A DNA stretch of 64,000 bases from Alcanivorax hongdengensis A-11-3 (lineage in GTDB: Bacteria; Pseudomonadota; Gammaproteobacteria; Pseudomonadales; Alcanivoracaceae): NCBI RefSeq assembly GCF_000300995.1, contig NZ_AMRJ01000003.1, forward strand, positions 1-64,000, written 5' to 3'. A program made the position numbers and the translations under genes. The notes beneath the pieces are model-generated. The model saw only the letters and a list, made by a program, of their open reading frames with translations. It was not told the DNA's origin and did not search any database. Shown one piece after another: positions 9,169 through 18,261 of the stretch (the stretch's first letter is position 1; each line of letters opens with the position of its first letter).

Positions 9169-9591
9169 ATGCTGTGGCTCAAAGCCTTTCACATCATCGC
9201 AATGGTCTGCTGGTTTGCCGGCATCTTTTACCTGCCGCGTCTGTTCGTCTACCACGCCATGGCCGAGGACCAGGCCAGCCGCGAGCGTTTCAAGATCATG
9301 GAACGCAAGCTCTACCGCGGCATCATGAACCCGTCCATGATCGTCACCCTGGTACTGGGCATCTGGATGCTGGCGCTCAACTGGGACTACTACAAGACCC
9401 AGGGCTGGATGCATGCCAAGCTGGCGCTGGTGGTTCTGCTGATCGGTTACCACCACATGTGCCTGGCCTATCTGAAGAAATTTGCCGCCGATGCCAATAC
9501 CAAGAGCGACCGCTTCTTCCGCATTTTCAATGAAGTGCCGGTTTTGTTGCTGGTGGCCATTGTGATACTGGTGGTGGTGAGACCTTTCTGA
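9169..9591 (+). CDS. hemJ: protoporphyrinogen IX oxidase HemJ
   Basis: Membrane protein of haem biosynthesis that oxidises protoporphyrinogen IX to protoporphyrin IX. The 140-residue protein has four hydrophobic segments, with conserved H8 (KAFHIIAMVCWFAG) and K84 (MHAKLAL) that are characteristic of HemJ. The frame is open upstream, but ATG at 9169 is preceded by CAGGAG at eight bases. Lies just upstream of thiD, thiE and the other haem gene hemL on the same strand. Confidence 0.93.
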   Translation: MLWLKAFHIIAMVCWFAGIFYLPRLFVYHAMAEDQASRERFKIMERKLYRGIMNPSMIVTLVLGIWMLALNWDYYKTQGWMHAKLALVVLLIGYHHMCLAYLKKFAADANTKSDRFFRIFNEVPVLLLVAIVILVVVRPF

Positions 9592-9644
9592 GTCGCACGT
9601 CCGGTGTCTGACGCCGGGCGCTCGCCCGTTGCAGGTGCGCAATT

Positions 9645-10406
9645 ATGAAACCGAACATTCTGGTGATCGCCGGGCACGACCCGTCCGGTGGCGCCGGCAT
9701 CCATGCCGACATCGAGACCATTCAGGCCCTGGGCGGCTTTGCCTCCACTCTGATCACCGGGCTGACCGTGCAGAACAGCCAGAACGTGCGCGGCTTCCAG
9801 CTCACCGACCCGGCCTTGCTGCAACAGCAGGCCGATGCCCTGCTGGATGATCTGGACTACCAGGCGGTGAAAATCGGCATGACCGGCTCGGTGGCCATCA
9901 TCGACTTCATCGCCGACCTGCTGGCCCGCCTGCCCGGCGTCCCGGTGATCCTGGACCCGGTGCTGGCCGCCGAGGCCGGCGGCAGCCTGGCACAGGAGTC
10001 GCTGGCCGACGCCATGCTGGAGCGGCTTGCTCCGCACTGCGAATTACTCACTCCCAACCTGCCGGAAGCACGCTTGCTGAGCGGCGAGCAGGCCCTGCAT
10101 GCGTGCGGCGACACCCTGCTTGCCCGGGGCCGGTGTGCGGCCCTGATTACCGGCACCCATGACGACACCGACCAGGTCAGCAACCATCTGTTCCAGCCCG
10201 GCCGCCACCGGCAATGGGACTGGCCGCGCCTGCCACACAGCTACCATGGCTCCGGTTGCACGCTGGCCTCTGCCATTGCCTGTCTGCGCGCCCACCAGCA
10301 GCCCCTGGAAGAGGCCGTGGCCAACGCACAGGCCCATGTCGACCGCTTCCTGCGCCAGGCCTTCCGCCCCGGCCGCGGCCAGCACGTCCCCAATCGTCAG
10401 CCATGA
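9645..10406 (+). CDS. thiD: hydroxymethylpyrimidine/phosphomethylpyrimidine kinase
   Basis: Phosphorylates HMP and HMP-phosphate to the pyrophosphate used by ThiE in thiamine synthesis. The 253-residue ribokinase-fold protein starts MKPNILVIAGHDPSGGAG, the family signature, and carries a late GSGCTLASA anion hole with catalytic Cys. It overlaps thiE by an ATGA, so the two pathway steps are translationally coupled. No TPP riboswitch is recognised in the 53 bases upstream. Confidence 0.95.
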   Translation: MKPNILVIAGHDPSGGAGIHADIETIQALGGFASTLITGLTVQNSQNVRGFQLTDPALLQQQADALLDDLDYQAVKIGMTGSVAIIDFIADLLARLPGVPVILDPVLAAEAGGSLAQESLADAMLERLAPHCELLTPNLPEARLLSGEQALHACGDTLLARGRCAALITGTHDDTDQVSNHLFQPGRHRQWDWPRLPHSYHGSGCTLASAIACLRAHQQPLEEAVANAQAHVDRFLRQAFRPGRGQHVPNRQP

Positions 10407-11023
10407 TCCACGGTCTTTACGCCATCACCGACCCGCAGCTGACGCCGGATGAGCGGCTGCTGCCCGCCGCCCGCGCCGCCCTGCGCGGCGGGGCACGCCT
10501 GCTGCAGTACCGGGACAAGACCGCCACCCCCCGCCAGCGTGAAAACCGGGCGGCACAACTGCGCGACCTGTGCCATGAATTTGGCGCCCTGTTCATCGTC
10601 AATGACGACCCGGCCCTGGCCGCCCGCGTCCATGCCGACGGGGTTCACATTGGCCAGAGTGATGGCGGCCTGGCCGCCGCCCGCGACCGGCTCGGCGAGC
10701 AGCGCATCATTGGTGTAACCTGCCATGGCGATGCCCGGCTGGTGGTGCAAACCGAACAGGCCGGCGCCGATTACCTGGCCATGGGACGCTTCTTCCCGTC
10801 GCACACCAAACCCGGCGCCCCGGCGGCCCAGCTGGAGGCCCTGCGCCAGGCCTGCCGCCAGTGTCACCGCCCCGTGGTAGCCATCGGCGGGGTGAATCCG
10901 GATAATGCCCCCCAGCTGATCCAGGCCGGCGCCGCCAGCGTGGCAGTGATCCATGCTCTGTTCGGCCACCCCGACCCGGCCGACATCGAAGTCGCCGCCC
11001 GCCGTTTCAGCACCCTTTTCTGA
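10403..11023 (+). CDS. thiE: thiamine-phosphate synthase
   Basis: Joins HMP-pyrophosphate and thiazole phosphate to thiamine phosphate. The 206-residue TIM barrel starts MIHGLYAITDP, with LQYRDK, VNDD, DGVHIGQSD and IGVTCH segments typical for the family and a phosphate-binding VAIGGV. The start ATG overlaps the thiD stop. The frame is open much further upstream inside thiD, but only this start gives a normal protein. hemL follows after 56 bases. Confidence 0.95.
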   Translation: MIHGLYAITDPQLTPDERLLPAARAALRGGARLLQYRDKTATPRQRENRAAQLRDLCHEFGALFIVNDDPALAARVHADGVHIGQSDGGLAAARDRLGEQRIIGVTCHGDARLVVQTEQAGADYLAMGRFFPSHTKPGAPAAQLEALRQACRQCHRPVVAIGGVNPDNAPQLIQAGAASVAVIHALFGHPDPADIEVAARRFSTLF

Positions 11024-11079
11024 ACGCCTGTTAACACTACCGGGATCACACCAGTTGACCCCGGATCAAGGAGACCCCC

Positions 11080-12360
11080 ATGCCCCGCAAGCATTCCGAG
11101 CAGCTTTTTCGCCAGGCCCAGACACACATCCCCGGCGGCGTTAATTCTCCGGTCCGGGCCTTCAAGAGCGTGGGCGGTTCGCCAGTGTTCTTCCATACCG
11201 CCAGGGGGGCCTACCTGCACGACGAGGACGGCAACCGCTACATTGATTACGTGGGTTCCTGGGGTCCCATGATCCTCGGCCACAACCATCCGCAGGTGAT
11301 CGAGGCGGTGCAGGCCGCAGTCAACGAGGGCATGAGCTTCGGCGCCCCCACCGCCGTGGAAGTGGAGATGGCCGACAAGGTCTGCGAGCTGTTGCCCTCC
11401 ATGGACATGGTACGCATGGTCAACTCCGGCACCGAAGCCACCATGAGCGCCATCCGTCTGGCCCGCGGCTATACCGGCCGCAACAAGATCATCAAGTTCG
11501 AGGGCTGTTATCACGGCCATGTGGACAGCCTGCTGGTGAAAGCCGGCTCCGGCGCCATGGGTATCCCCGGCTCTCCGGGCGTACCCGAAGCCGTCACCGC
11601 CGACACCCTGGTGCTGGACTACAACAATGCCGCCACGGTGGCCGAAGCGTTTGCACAGCATGGTCCGGAGATCGCCGCCGTGATCGTCGAGCCGGTGGCC
11701 GGCAACATGAACTGCGTGCCGCCCAACGCCTCCTTTCTGCAGGCCCTGCGCGAACTGTGTGACCAGCACGGTGCGGTGTTGATTTTTGACGAGGTCATGA
11801 CCGGCTTTCGGGTGGCACTGGGCGGCGCCCAGGGGCTCTACGACATCACCCCGGACCTGACCACCCTGGGCAAGATCATCGGCGGCGGCATGCCGGTGGG
11901 CGCCTTTGGTGGCAAGAAAGCCATCATGGAACACCTGGCGCCACTGGGCCCGGTCTACCAGGCCGGCACCCTGTCCGGCAATCCAGTGGCCATGGCCGCC
12001 GGCCTGGCCACCCTGAACCTGATCAGCGAAGCAGGCTTCCATGAAGCGCTGACGGAAAAGACCACGCGGCTGCTGGACGGCCTCACCGAAGCCGCCCATG
12101 CCGAAGGCGTGGCCTTCACCACTGCACAGGCGGGCGGCATGTTCGGGCTGTTCTTCACCGACCAGAGCCGCGTAAGCCACTTTGCGGACGTGATGGCCTG
12201 CGACAGCGAACGCTTCAACCGCTTCTTCCACGCCATGCTGGACCAGGGCATCTACCTGGCCCCCAGCGCCTTTGAAGCGGGCTTTGTGTCCGCCGCTCAC
12301 AGCGACGAGGACATCGATACCACCATTGCGGCGGCAAGAAAGGCGTTTGCGAAGGTGTAA
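11080..12360 (+). CDS. hemL: glutamate-1-semialdehyde 2,1-aminomutase
   Basis: PLP enzyme forming 5-aminolevulinate from glutamate-1-semialdehyde, the C5 route to haem. 426 residues, the usual length; catalytic Lys265 lies in [15 protein letters not shown], and the [15 protein letters not shown] segment binds cofactor phosphate. A strong AAGGAG precedes the ATG. Gene order thiD-thiE-hemL is as in Pseudomonas. Confidence 0.97.
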   Translation: MPRKHSEQLFRQAQTHIPGGVNSPVRAFKSVGGSPVFFHTARGAYLHDEDGNRYIDYVGSWGPMILGHNHPQVIEAVQAAVNEGMSFGAPTAVEVEMADKVCELLPSMDMVRMVNSGTEATMSAIRLARGYTGRNKIIKFEGCYHGHVDSLLVKAGSGAMGIPGSPGVPEAVTADTLVLDYNNAATVAEAFAQHGPEIAAVIVEPVAGNMNCVPPNASFLQALRELCDQHGAVLIFDEVMTGFRVALGGAQGLYDITPDLTTLGKIIGGGMPVGAFGGKKAIMEHLAPLGPVYQAGTLSGNPVAMAAGLATLNLISEAGFHEALTEKTTRLLDGLTEAAHAEGVAFTTAQAGGMFGLFFTDQSRVSHFADVMACDSERFNRFFHAMLDQGIYLAPSAFEAGFVSAAHSDEDIDTTIAAARKAFAKV

Positions 12361-12380
12361 AGACGCCGTCTAACAACCAC

Positions 12381-12545
12381 CTGCAGGAGCTTGCTTGCAA
12401 GTGAATCCGGGCCTTGACGAGGAAAAAGCGGTGCGGTTTATTCGCGGCCTTTTCTAGAGAGACCTGTCGAGTTCGGAAATGCCTGATCGCCTTTCAGGCG
12501 ATTTCCGCGCTGACGCGCGGTTCGCTTGCAGGCAAGCGCCTACAG
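12381..12545. repeat. REP pair, GCAGGAGCTTGC type
   Basis: Two related palindromic units in opposite orientation at 12381-12408 (CTGCAGGAGCTTGCTTGCAA) and 12519-12545 (its near inverse), in the 199-base gap between hemL and the convergent YbaK gene. Between them is an additional perfect hairpin ATCGCCT-TTC-AGGCGAT (about 12486-12502), which may act as a weak terminator. No coding potential is seen here. Confidence 0.7.
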
Positions 12546-12559
12546 TGGCTTCGTAGTGG

Positions 12560-13027
12560 TCAGTCGCGAACCAGCGCCACCCTTTTTCCACCCGTCAGGC
12601 GCAACAGGTCCGCCGGTGCCATTTCGATTTCCAGCCCGCGCCGCCCGGCGCTCATGTAGAGGGTCGGCCAGTCGGCGGCGCGTTCGTGGAGATAGAGAGG
12701 CAGGCGTTTCTTCTGTCCCAGCGGGCTGATACCGCCCAGCACATAACCGGTCAGGCGCTGGGCCTGGTCGCCCGGGCACATAGTCGCCTTTTTGCCGCCA
12801 TGGGCCCGGGCCAGCAATTTCAGATCCAGCTGATGATCCACCGGCACCATGGCCACCACCGGAGAGCCATCCACCAGCGCCAGCAGTGTCTTGAACACCT
12901 GCGCCGGCGGCAGCCCCAGCAACTCGGCCGCTTCCAGCCCGTAGCTGGCCGCCGCCGGATCATGCACATAGCTGTGCAGCGTATGCTCTACCTTGCCGCG
13001 TTTGGCGGCCTCTACCGCAGGGGTCAT
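12560..13027 (-). CDS. YbaK/EbsC-type Cys-tRNA(Pro) deacylase
   Basis: Probably hydrolyses mischarged Cys-tRNA(Pro) in trans. The 155-residue protein has the YbaK fold signatures, including the catalytic K46 (QVFKTLLALVDG), GGKKATMCP and VLGGISPLGQKKRLP. It overlaps the start side of the upstream TPR lipoprotein gene by an ATGA, so translation is coupled in a chain mrcB-TPR-ybaK. Confidence 0.9.
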   Translation of the reverse strand: MTPAVEAAKRGKVEHTLHSYVHDPAAASYGLEAAELLGLPPAQVFKTLLALVDGSPVVAMVPVDHQLDLKLLARAHGGKKATMCPGDQAQRLTGYVLGGISPLGQKKRLPLYLHERAADWPTLYMSAGRRGLEIEMAPADLLRLTGGKRVALVRD

Positions 13028-13473
13028 GCACTGGCCGGCTGGCGCAGCCGATCAGCATTGTCGCGGGCGGCACGGGCGCCCTGCTCATCGCCCTGCCGGC
13101 TACGGGCGGTGGCCACCAGCTCCCAGAGGCCGGCCCGGTAGGCATCATTATCCGGTGCCAGGCGCAGGGCACGCAGGGCAAAACCCTCCGCGCCGCGCGC
13201 ATCCCCCTCGCTCAGGTGCAGATCGGCCAGCTCCCGGTACAACCAGGAGGCATCCGGTGCCATGGTCAACGCCCGCTCCAGATAACGCTCGGCGGCGGAA
13301 TTGTTACCCTGGCTGCGCGCCTGACGGGCATGCTCATACAGCGACAGCGCCGGCGAGCCCTGCAACTGCTGCTCCGCCGTCACCGGCGCCTGGGTTTCTT
13401 CCTGCACCGGCTGCATGGCACAGCCGGCCAGCAGCGCCGCCAGCAGGGTTAGTCGAACAAGCCCTTGAACCAC
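13024..13473 (-). CDS. TPR-repeat lipoprotein downstream of PBP1b
   Basis: Small predicted outer-membrane lipoprotein (149 aa): signal peptide with lipobox LLAGC (cysteine about residue 18), then two to three TPR-like helices (SLYEHARQARSQGNNSAAERYLERAL and so on). The GTG start has AAGGAG seven bases before it and lies 25 bases inside the end of mrcB. The position directly after mrcB, with coupled translation, suggests a partner or activator of PBP1b, comparable in role to LpoB/LpoP of other gammaproteobacteria; a TPR lipoprotein of this sort (LpoP) is known next to PBP1b in Pseudomonas. Function is inferred. Confidence 0.8.
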   Translation of the reverse strand: MVQGLVRLTLLAALLAGCAMQPVQEETQAPVTAEQQLQGSPALSLYEHARQARSQGNNSAAERYLERALTMAPDASWLYRELADLHLSEGDARGAEGFALRALRLAPDNDAYRAGLWELVATARSRQGDEQGARAARDNADRLRQPASA

Positions 13474-15782
13474 TTCACTACTCCTTTACCGGTATCCTTG
13501 ACCGTGCCACAGCCGTTGCTGTCTTGCGGAATCGACGCTTCCAGCATGGGGATGCGACGGGCGCCATGGCAACCTTCCGCGCTTTGCTGGCGGCCGTTTT
13601 CATCCATCCATACCCAGTCCACGCCCGCTGGCGGGGTCTGTGACAGGCTGCGCTGGGGCAGCTTGGCCATCAGTTCGGTCCATACCGGCAGGGCACCGGT
13701 GGCACCGGTGAGGCCGGTATTGTGGTTGTCGTCACGGCCCACCCAGACTACCGCCAGATGGTTGGCGGAGAAACCGGCAAACCAGGCATCGCGGAAATCA
13801 TCACTGGTGCCGGTCTTGCCGGCGATCTTGAGCTCCTCCGGCAGTTGCTTGCGGGCCCCACGACCGGTGCCTTCCTCAATCACCTGCTGCATGGCCCACT
13901 GGGTCACGAAGGCCGGCCCGGCATCCACCGCTTCCTCGGTACTGACCGGGTAGCGGGCCAGCGGCTTGCCGCCCTTGTCGAGCACATCGGTAATGGAGCG
14001 CAGACGGGTGCTGAAGCCACCGGTGGCCAGCGGCTGATACATCATGGCCACCTCGAACGGCGTCAGCTCCAGGCTACCCAGCAGGATACTGGGGTAAAGC
14101 GGTATCTTGCGCTGCACCCCCAGGGTCTTCATGGTATCGGCCACCTTGTCCAGCCCCACATCCAGCCCCAGCCGGGCGGTGGCCTGGTTACGCGAATGGG
14201 CCAGCACATCAACAATGGGCATGGCGCCCAGCGACTGCTTGTCGTAGTTACCCGGCGCCCACAGGCTGCCGTTGGGCATCTTCACTTCCACCGGGCCGTC
14301 TTCCACATTGGTGGCCAGGCTGTATTTTTTCGGCTCTTCCATGGCCGCCAGCACCACCGCCGGCTTGGCCAGCGAACCGATCGGCCGCAGCGCATCCAGC
14401 GCCCGGTTAAAGCCGGATTCCCGGGAATGGCGATTGCTGACCAACGCCAGCACGTCACCCTCGGTGGGCGAGACCACCACCACGGCGCCATTGAGATGCT
14501 TGTTTTCCTTCGGGTCGATATGTTGCAGGCGATCATGCAGCGCCCGCTCGGAGGCCAACTGGGCCAGCACATCCAGGGTGGAATGAATATGCAGCCCCTC
14601 GCGGCTGAGCACCTCCGGCGGGTAATCCCGTGCCAGCTGGCGGCGCACCAGATCGATAAAGGCCGGGAACGCATACAGGGCAGAGGCACCGCGCGGCACC
14701 ACTTCCAGCGGTCGGGCGCTGTACTTGCGGTAATCCTGCTCGGACAGCGCGCCCTCCTTGACCGCCACCTTCAATACCGTATTGCGACGCTCCATGGCCC
14801 GCTTGGGATGACGGCGCGGGTCATACCAGCTGGGCCCCTTGAGCAGGGCTACCAGGGTGGCCAGCTGATGGGGCTCCAGCTCATCCAGCGGCCGGCCGAA
14901 GAAAAACTGCGCGCCCAGCCCCATGCCATGAATGGCGCGATTGCCGTCCTGCCCCAGATAGACCTCGTTGAGGTAGGCCTCGAGGATCTGCTGCTTGCTG
15001 TAATGCAGCTCCAGCAACAGGGCCATGGGCATTTCCATCAGCTTGCGCGACAGGGTGCGCTCGGAGGTCAGCCAGAAATTCTTCACCAGCTGCTGGGTCA
15101 GGGTACTGCCGCCCTGTACCAGGCCACCGGCCTTGATGTTGGCCAGCATGGCCCGGCTCAGTCCGCGCAGGGAAATACCATGATGCTCGTAGAAGCTGCG
15201 ATCTTCCGTGGCCACCAGCATGTCCACCAGTAACGGTGGCACCTGGTCGAGCCTGACCAGCACCCGGTCCTCCTGGTGCTGGGGATGAATACTGCCGATT
15301 TGCAGCGGCTCCAGCCGCGCCAGGTTGCCGGTCTGGCTGGCCTTGATGGACTGGATATGGCCAGCCGACAGGGTCAGTCGAATCCGCTGGGACGGCTCGC
15401 CGCCATCACTGTCCTTGAAGCCACGGGTATCCAGTACCAGGGTATTGCCGTTGCGGGCATAACTGCCCGGCGTGGAGGCACTGCTGGTATGGCGGTAGCG
15501 CATCAGATCCAGCAGCTTGAGCATATCCTCGCGGGACAGTACCCGCCCGGCATACAGCTCCACCGGCCGCGCATAGACCCGGGCCGGCAGTTGCCAGACA
15601 TGGGAGTCGAAGCGTTCGCGTACCAGCGCATCCAGGTAGGCCATGCCGGCGGCCACCACCACCAGCATGACCAGGGAAAGTTTGCCCACCAGCCGCCAGC
15701 TGAACCAGCGCCGTGGAGCGGATTTCTTGCTCGATGATTGCCGCCGCCCTTTGGCGGGGGACTTCTTTGCTTTTTTCGCCAT
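13449..15782 (-). CDS. mrcB: penicillin-binding protein 1B
   Basis: Bifunctional murein synthase (777 aa) anchored in the inner membrane. Layout: basic N-terminus, one membrane segment (about 33-52), UB2H-like domain, GT51 glycosyltransferase with catalytic E193 in TEDRSFYEHHG and QGGSTLTQQLVKN, and transpeptidase with S470LAK, SRN and KTGTS motifs. The start MAKKAKKSPAKG at 15782 is preferred over an in-frame codon ten residues upstream, though the ribosome site is weak. Divergent from the PfkB kinase gene. Confidence 0.95.
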   Translation of the reverse strand: MAKKAKKSPAKGRRQSSSKKSAPRRWFSWRLVGKLSLVMLVVVAAGMAYLDALVRERFDSHVWQLPARVYARPVELYAGRVLSREDMLKLLDLMRYRHTSSASTPGSYARNGNTLVLDTRGFKDSDGGEPSQRIRLTLSAGHIQSIKASQTGNLARLEPLQIGSIHPQHQEDRVLVRLDQVPPLLVDMLVATEDRSFYEHHGISLRGLSRAMLANIKAGGLVQGGSTLTQQLVKNFWLTSERTLSRKLMEMPMALLLELHYSKQQILEAYLNEVYLGQDGNRAIHGMGLGAQFFFGRPLDELEPHQLATLVALLKGPSWYDPRRHPKRAMERRNTVLKVAVKEGALSEQDYRKYSARPLEVVPRGASALYAFPAFIDLVRRQLARDYPPEVLSREGLHIHSTLDVLAQLASERALHDRLQHIDPKENKHLNGAVVVVSPTEGDVLALVSNRHSRESGFNRALDALRPIGSLAKPAVVLAAMEEPKKYSLATNVEDGPVEVKMPNGSLWAPGNYDKQSLGAMPIVDVLAHSRNQATARLGLDVGLDKVADTMKTLGVQRKIPLYPSILLGSLELTPFEVAMMYQPLATGGFSTRLRSITDVLDKGGKPLARYPVSTEEAVDAGPAFVTQWAMQQVIEEGTGRGARKQLPEELKIAGKTGTSDDFRDAWFAGFSANHLAVVWVGRDDNHNTGLTGATGALPVWTELMAKLPQRSLSQTPPAGVDWVWMDENGRQQSAEGCHGARRIPMLEASIPQDSNGCGTVKDTGKGVVKWFKGLFD

Positions 15783-15950
15783 GCTCGCGAGTATAGTGAA
15801 AACTGAAGACATTAAGAGTGTCTGTGGCGCCCGGTGTTCCCGCGGACCGCATTATCCCTTCCGGTTACGCCATTAATTAACACCGATTTTGCAACCGCCC
15901 CGCCCCCCTCCATAATAGGCGCCCTGATTGGAACCGGCACTGGAGCCTGC

Positions 15951-16955
15951 ATGGAAAAGAAATACGACGTTTATGCCCTCGGCAATGCCCTGGTGGATAC
16001 GGAAATCGAGGTCAGCGACGCCTTTCTGCAACGCATGGAGGTGGGCAAGGGGCTGATGACCCTGGTGGATGAAGCCCGCCAGGCCGAACTGATCGCCGCC
16101 CTGGCCGACGAGGCCGAGCCGCACAAGCAGACCAGCGGCGGCTCCGCCTGCAATACCGTGGTCGCAACCCGCTACTTCGGCGGTAACAGCTACTACGCCT
16201 GCAAGGTAGCCGATGACGACACCGGCAACATCTTCGTCAACGACCTGACCGCCGCCGGCGTCGACACCAACATGAACGGCCAGCGCGACCCCGGCATTTC
16301 CGGCAAGTGCCTGGTAATGCTGACCCCGGATGCCGAGCGCACCATGAATACCTTCCTGGGTATTTCCAGCCAGGTGTCCGAGGCGGAACTGGACGAAGCG
16401 GCCATCGCCGCCAGCCACTATGTCTATCTGGAAGGCTACCTGGTCAGCGGTGACAGCTCCCGCGCGGCGGCCATCCAGCTGCGCAAGCTGGCCGAAAAGC
16501 ACGGCGTGAAAACCTCGCTGACCTTTTCCGACCCGGCCATGGTGCAGTTCTTCCGCGACGGCCTGGCCGAAATGCTCGGCGACGGCGTGGACCTGTTGTT
16601 CTGCAATGAAGCCGAAGCCACCAGCTACACCGACACCGACTCGGTGGAAGCGGCGCTGGAACAGCTCAAGGGCCTGTGCCGATCTGCGGTGATCACCCTG
16701 GGTGCCAAAGGGGCCCTGATCTGGGATGGCGCGCAGAGCCACCGCATCGACCCGGTGCCGGTGAAAGCCATCGACAGCAACGGTGCCGGTGACATGTTTG
16801 CCGGGGCCTTCCTGTATGCCATTACCCACGGCCACGATTTTGCCAGCGCCGGCAAACTGGCCGCCGCCGCCGCCGCGCGCCTGGTGACCGAATTCGGCCC
16901 GCGCCTGAGCGCCGACACCCACCAGCAACTGCGCAAGGATATTCTCGGTGACTGA
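15951..16955 (+). CDS. PfkB family carbohydrate/adenosine kinase
   Basis: Sugar or nucleoside kinase of the ribokinase family (334 aa), similar to proteins annotated as adenosine kinase. The N-terminal GNALVDTE and GGSACNT segments form the substrate site, and the C-terminal SNGAGDMFAG motif holds the catalytic base D281. The ATG at 15951 has TGGAG five bases upstream. Its last codons overlap the start of the Rieske gene (GTGACTGA), so it is coupled to it. Substrate cannot be decided from sequence. Confidence 0.88.
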   Translation: MEKKYDVYALGNALVDTEIEVSDAFLQRMEVGKGLMTLVDEARQAELIAALADEAEPHKQTSGGSACNTVVATRYFGGNSYYACKVADDDTGNIFVNDLTAAGVDTNMNGQRDPGISGKCLVMLTPDAERTMNTFLGISSQVSEAELDEAAIAASHYVYLEGYLVSGDSSRAAAIQLRKLAEKHGVKTSLTFSDPAMVQFFRDGLAEMLGDGVDLLFCNEAEATSYTDTDSVEAALEQLKGLCRSAVITLGAKGALIWDGAQSHRIDPVPVKAIDSNGAGDMFAGAFLYAITHGHDFASAGKLAAAAAARLVTEFGPRLSADTHQQLRKDILGD

Positions 16956-17292
16956 GACCATGGAACACATCTGTAACGTCAACGACATCGAGCATGAAAG
17001 CGCCCGGGAGTTCCAGAAGGACGGCCAGAGCATCGTGGTGGCCAAATTCGATGGGCAGATGCATGCCTACATCAACTGGTGCCCGCACCTGGGCATCGAG
17101 CTGAACTTCATGCCCGACCAGTTCATGGATGGCGACGGCCAGTTCATCATGTGCGCCAACCACGGCGCCCTGTTCGAAGTGGAAACCGGTAACTGCCTGT
17201 CCGGCCCCTGCAGCGGCGACAAACTGATTGCGGTACCGCTGGAAGTCCGCGGCGAGGAAGTCTGGCTGGGCGAGGTACCGCAACCGGCATGA
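16948..17292 (+). CDS. Rieske [2Fe-2S] ferredoxin-like protein
   Basis: Small soluble Rieske protein (114 aa). The cluster ligands are C45-x-H47 (CPHLG) and C69-x2-H72 (CANHG), 21 residues apart, with the second loop followed by a GxC (GNC) as in Rieske ferredoxins. Start taken as GTG at 16948 with AAGGA upstream; ATG at 16960 is an alternative. Overlaps both neighbours by a few bases. It could carry electrons for an unlinked oxygenase; no oxygenase or reductase is nearby. Confidence 0.88.
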   Translation: MTETMEHICNVNDIEHESAREFQKDGQSIVVAKFDGQMHAYINWCPHLGIELNFMPDQFMDGDGQFIMCANHGALFEVETGNCLSGPCSGDKLIAVPLEVRGEEVWLGEVPQPA

Positions 17293-18245
17293 GCCATCCC
17301 TTCGACGATCTCACCCCGGATTTCATGCTCGACGCGGTGGATGCCGCCGGCTTTCTCAGCGACGGCCGACTGTTACAACTCAACAGCTTTGAAAACCGGG
17401 TTTACCAGGTGGGCCAGGAAGAGGGGCCGCCGGTGATCGTCAAGTTCTACCGCCCGGGCCGCTGGAGCGATGCCCAGATCCTGGAAGAGCATGCCTTCAG
17501 CCTGTTTCTGGTAGAACGGGATCTGCCGGTGATTGCACCGCAAGTTCGCGGTGACACCAGCCTGTTTCACTGCGACGGATTTTCCTTCGCGGTCTTCCGG
17601 CGAGCCGGCGGCCATGCGCCGGAACTGGCCAATGACAGTCACCTGGAACAGCTGGGCCGCACCCTGGCCCGTTGGCACGCCTGCGGCAGTGACCGCCCCT
17701 ACCAGCAGCGCCCGACACTGGATGTGGTGCAGGATATCCGTGCCGCCAGTGAGTATTTGATCCATGACGTGGTCGATCTCAATTACCGCGGCCAGTACCG
17801 GGACCTGACCGGCCAACTGCTCGACAGCATCGAGCAACGCCTGCAGGGTCTTCAGGTGCCGCTGCTCAATGTGCACGGCGACTGCCACACCGGCAACATC
17901 CTGTGGCGCGATGACAGCCCGCACTTTGTGGACCTGGATGACAGCCTGCGCGCCCCCGCCATGCAGGACCTGTGGATGCTGCTATCCGGCGAGGACGATG
18001 AGCAGCAACACCAGCTGACCGTGCTGGCCCGGGGTTATGACACCTTCCTGCCGTTCCCCTGGGAGCAGCAGCTGCTGATTGATCCCCTGCGCATCCGCCG
18101 CATGGTCTGCTACGACGCCTGGCTGGCCAAACGCTGGGACGACCCGGCCTTCCCGCCAGCCTTCCCCTGGTTCGAGTCCATGAACTACTGGGGCAACCAG
18201 GTCACCCTGCTGCAACAACAGCTGCAAAGCCTGCAGCAATCGTAG
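17289..18245 (+). CDS. srkA: stress response kinase A (YihE/SrkA-like)
   Basis: Ser/Thr protein kinase of the aminoglycoside-phosphotransferase fold, 318 aa. K52 (VIVKFYRPGRW), the catalytic loop HGDCHTGN (196-203, D198) and the metal-binding DLDD (215-218) are present. In E. coli the homologue counteracts MazF-linked stress death. Here it overlaps the Rieske gene by ATGA, making a three-gene coupled operon. It ends convergently with sfsA; the 16-base gap has no terminator. Confidence 0.9.
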   Translation: MSHPFDDLTPDFMLDAVDAAGFLSDGRLLQLNSFENRVYQVGQEEGPPVIVKFYRPGRWSDAQILEEHAFSLFLVERDLPVIAPQVRGDTSLFHCDGFSFAVFRRAGGHAPELANDSHLEQLGRTLARWHACGSDRPYQQRPTLDVVQDIRAASEYLIHDVVDLNYRGQYRDLTGQLLDSIEQRLQGLQVPLLNVHGDCHTGNILWRDDSPHFVDLDDSLRAPAMQDLWMLLSGEDDEQQHQLTVLARGYDTFLPFPWEQQLLIDPLRIRRMVCYDAWLAKRWDDPAFPPAFPWFESMNYWGNQVTLLQQQLQSLQQS

Positions 18246-18261
18246 CGCTCCAGCAGTGCGA

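Noticed and set aside
9592..9644. TPP riboswitch upstream of thiD
   Set aside because: The 53-base gap is too short and lacks the conserved THI-box sequence; only a short CGGG/CCCG hairpin is present.
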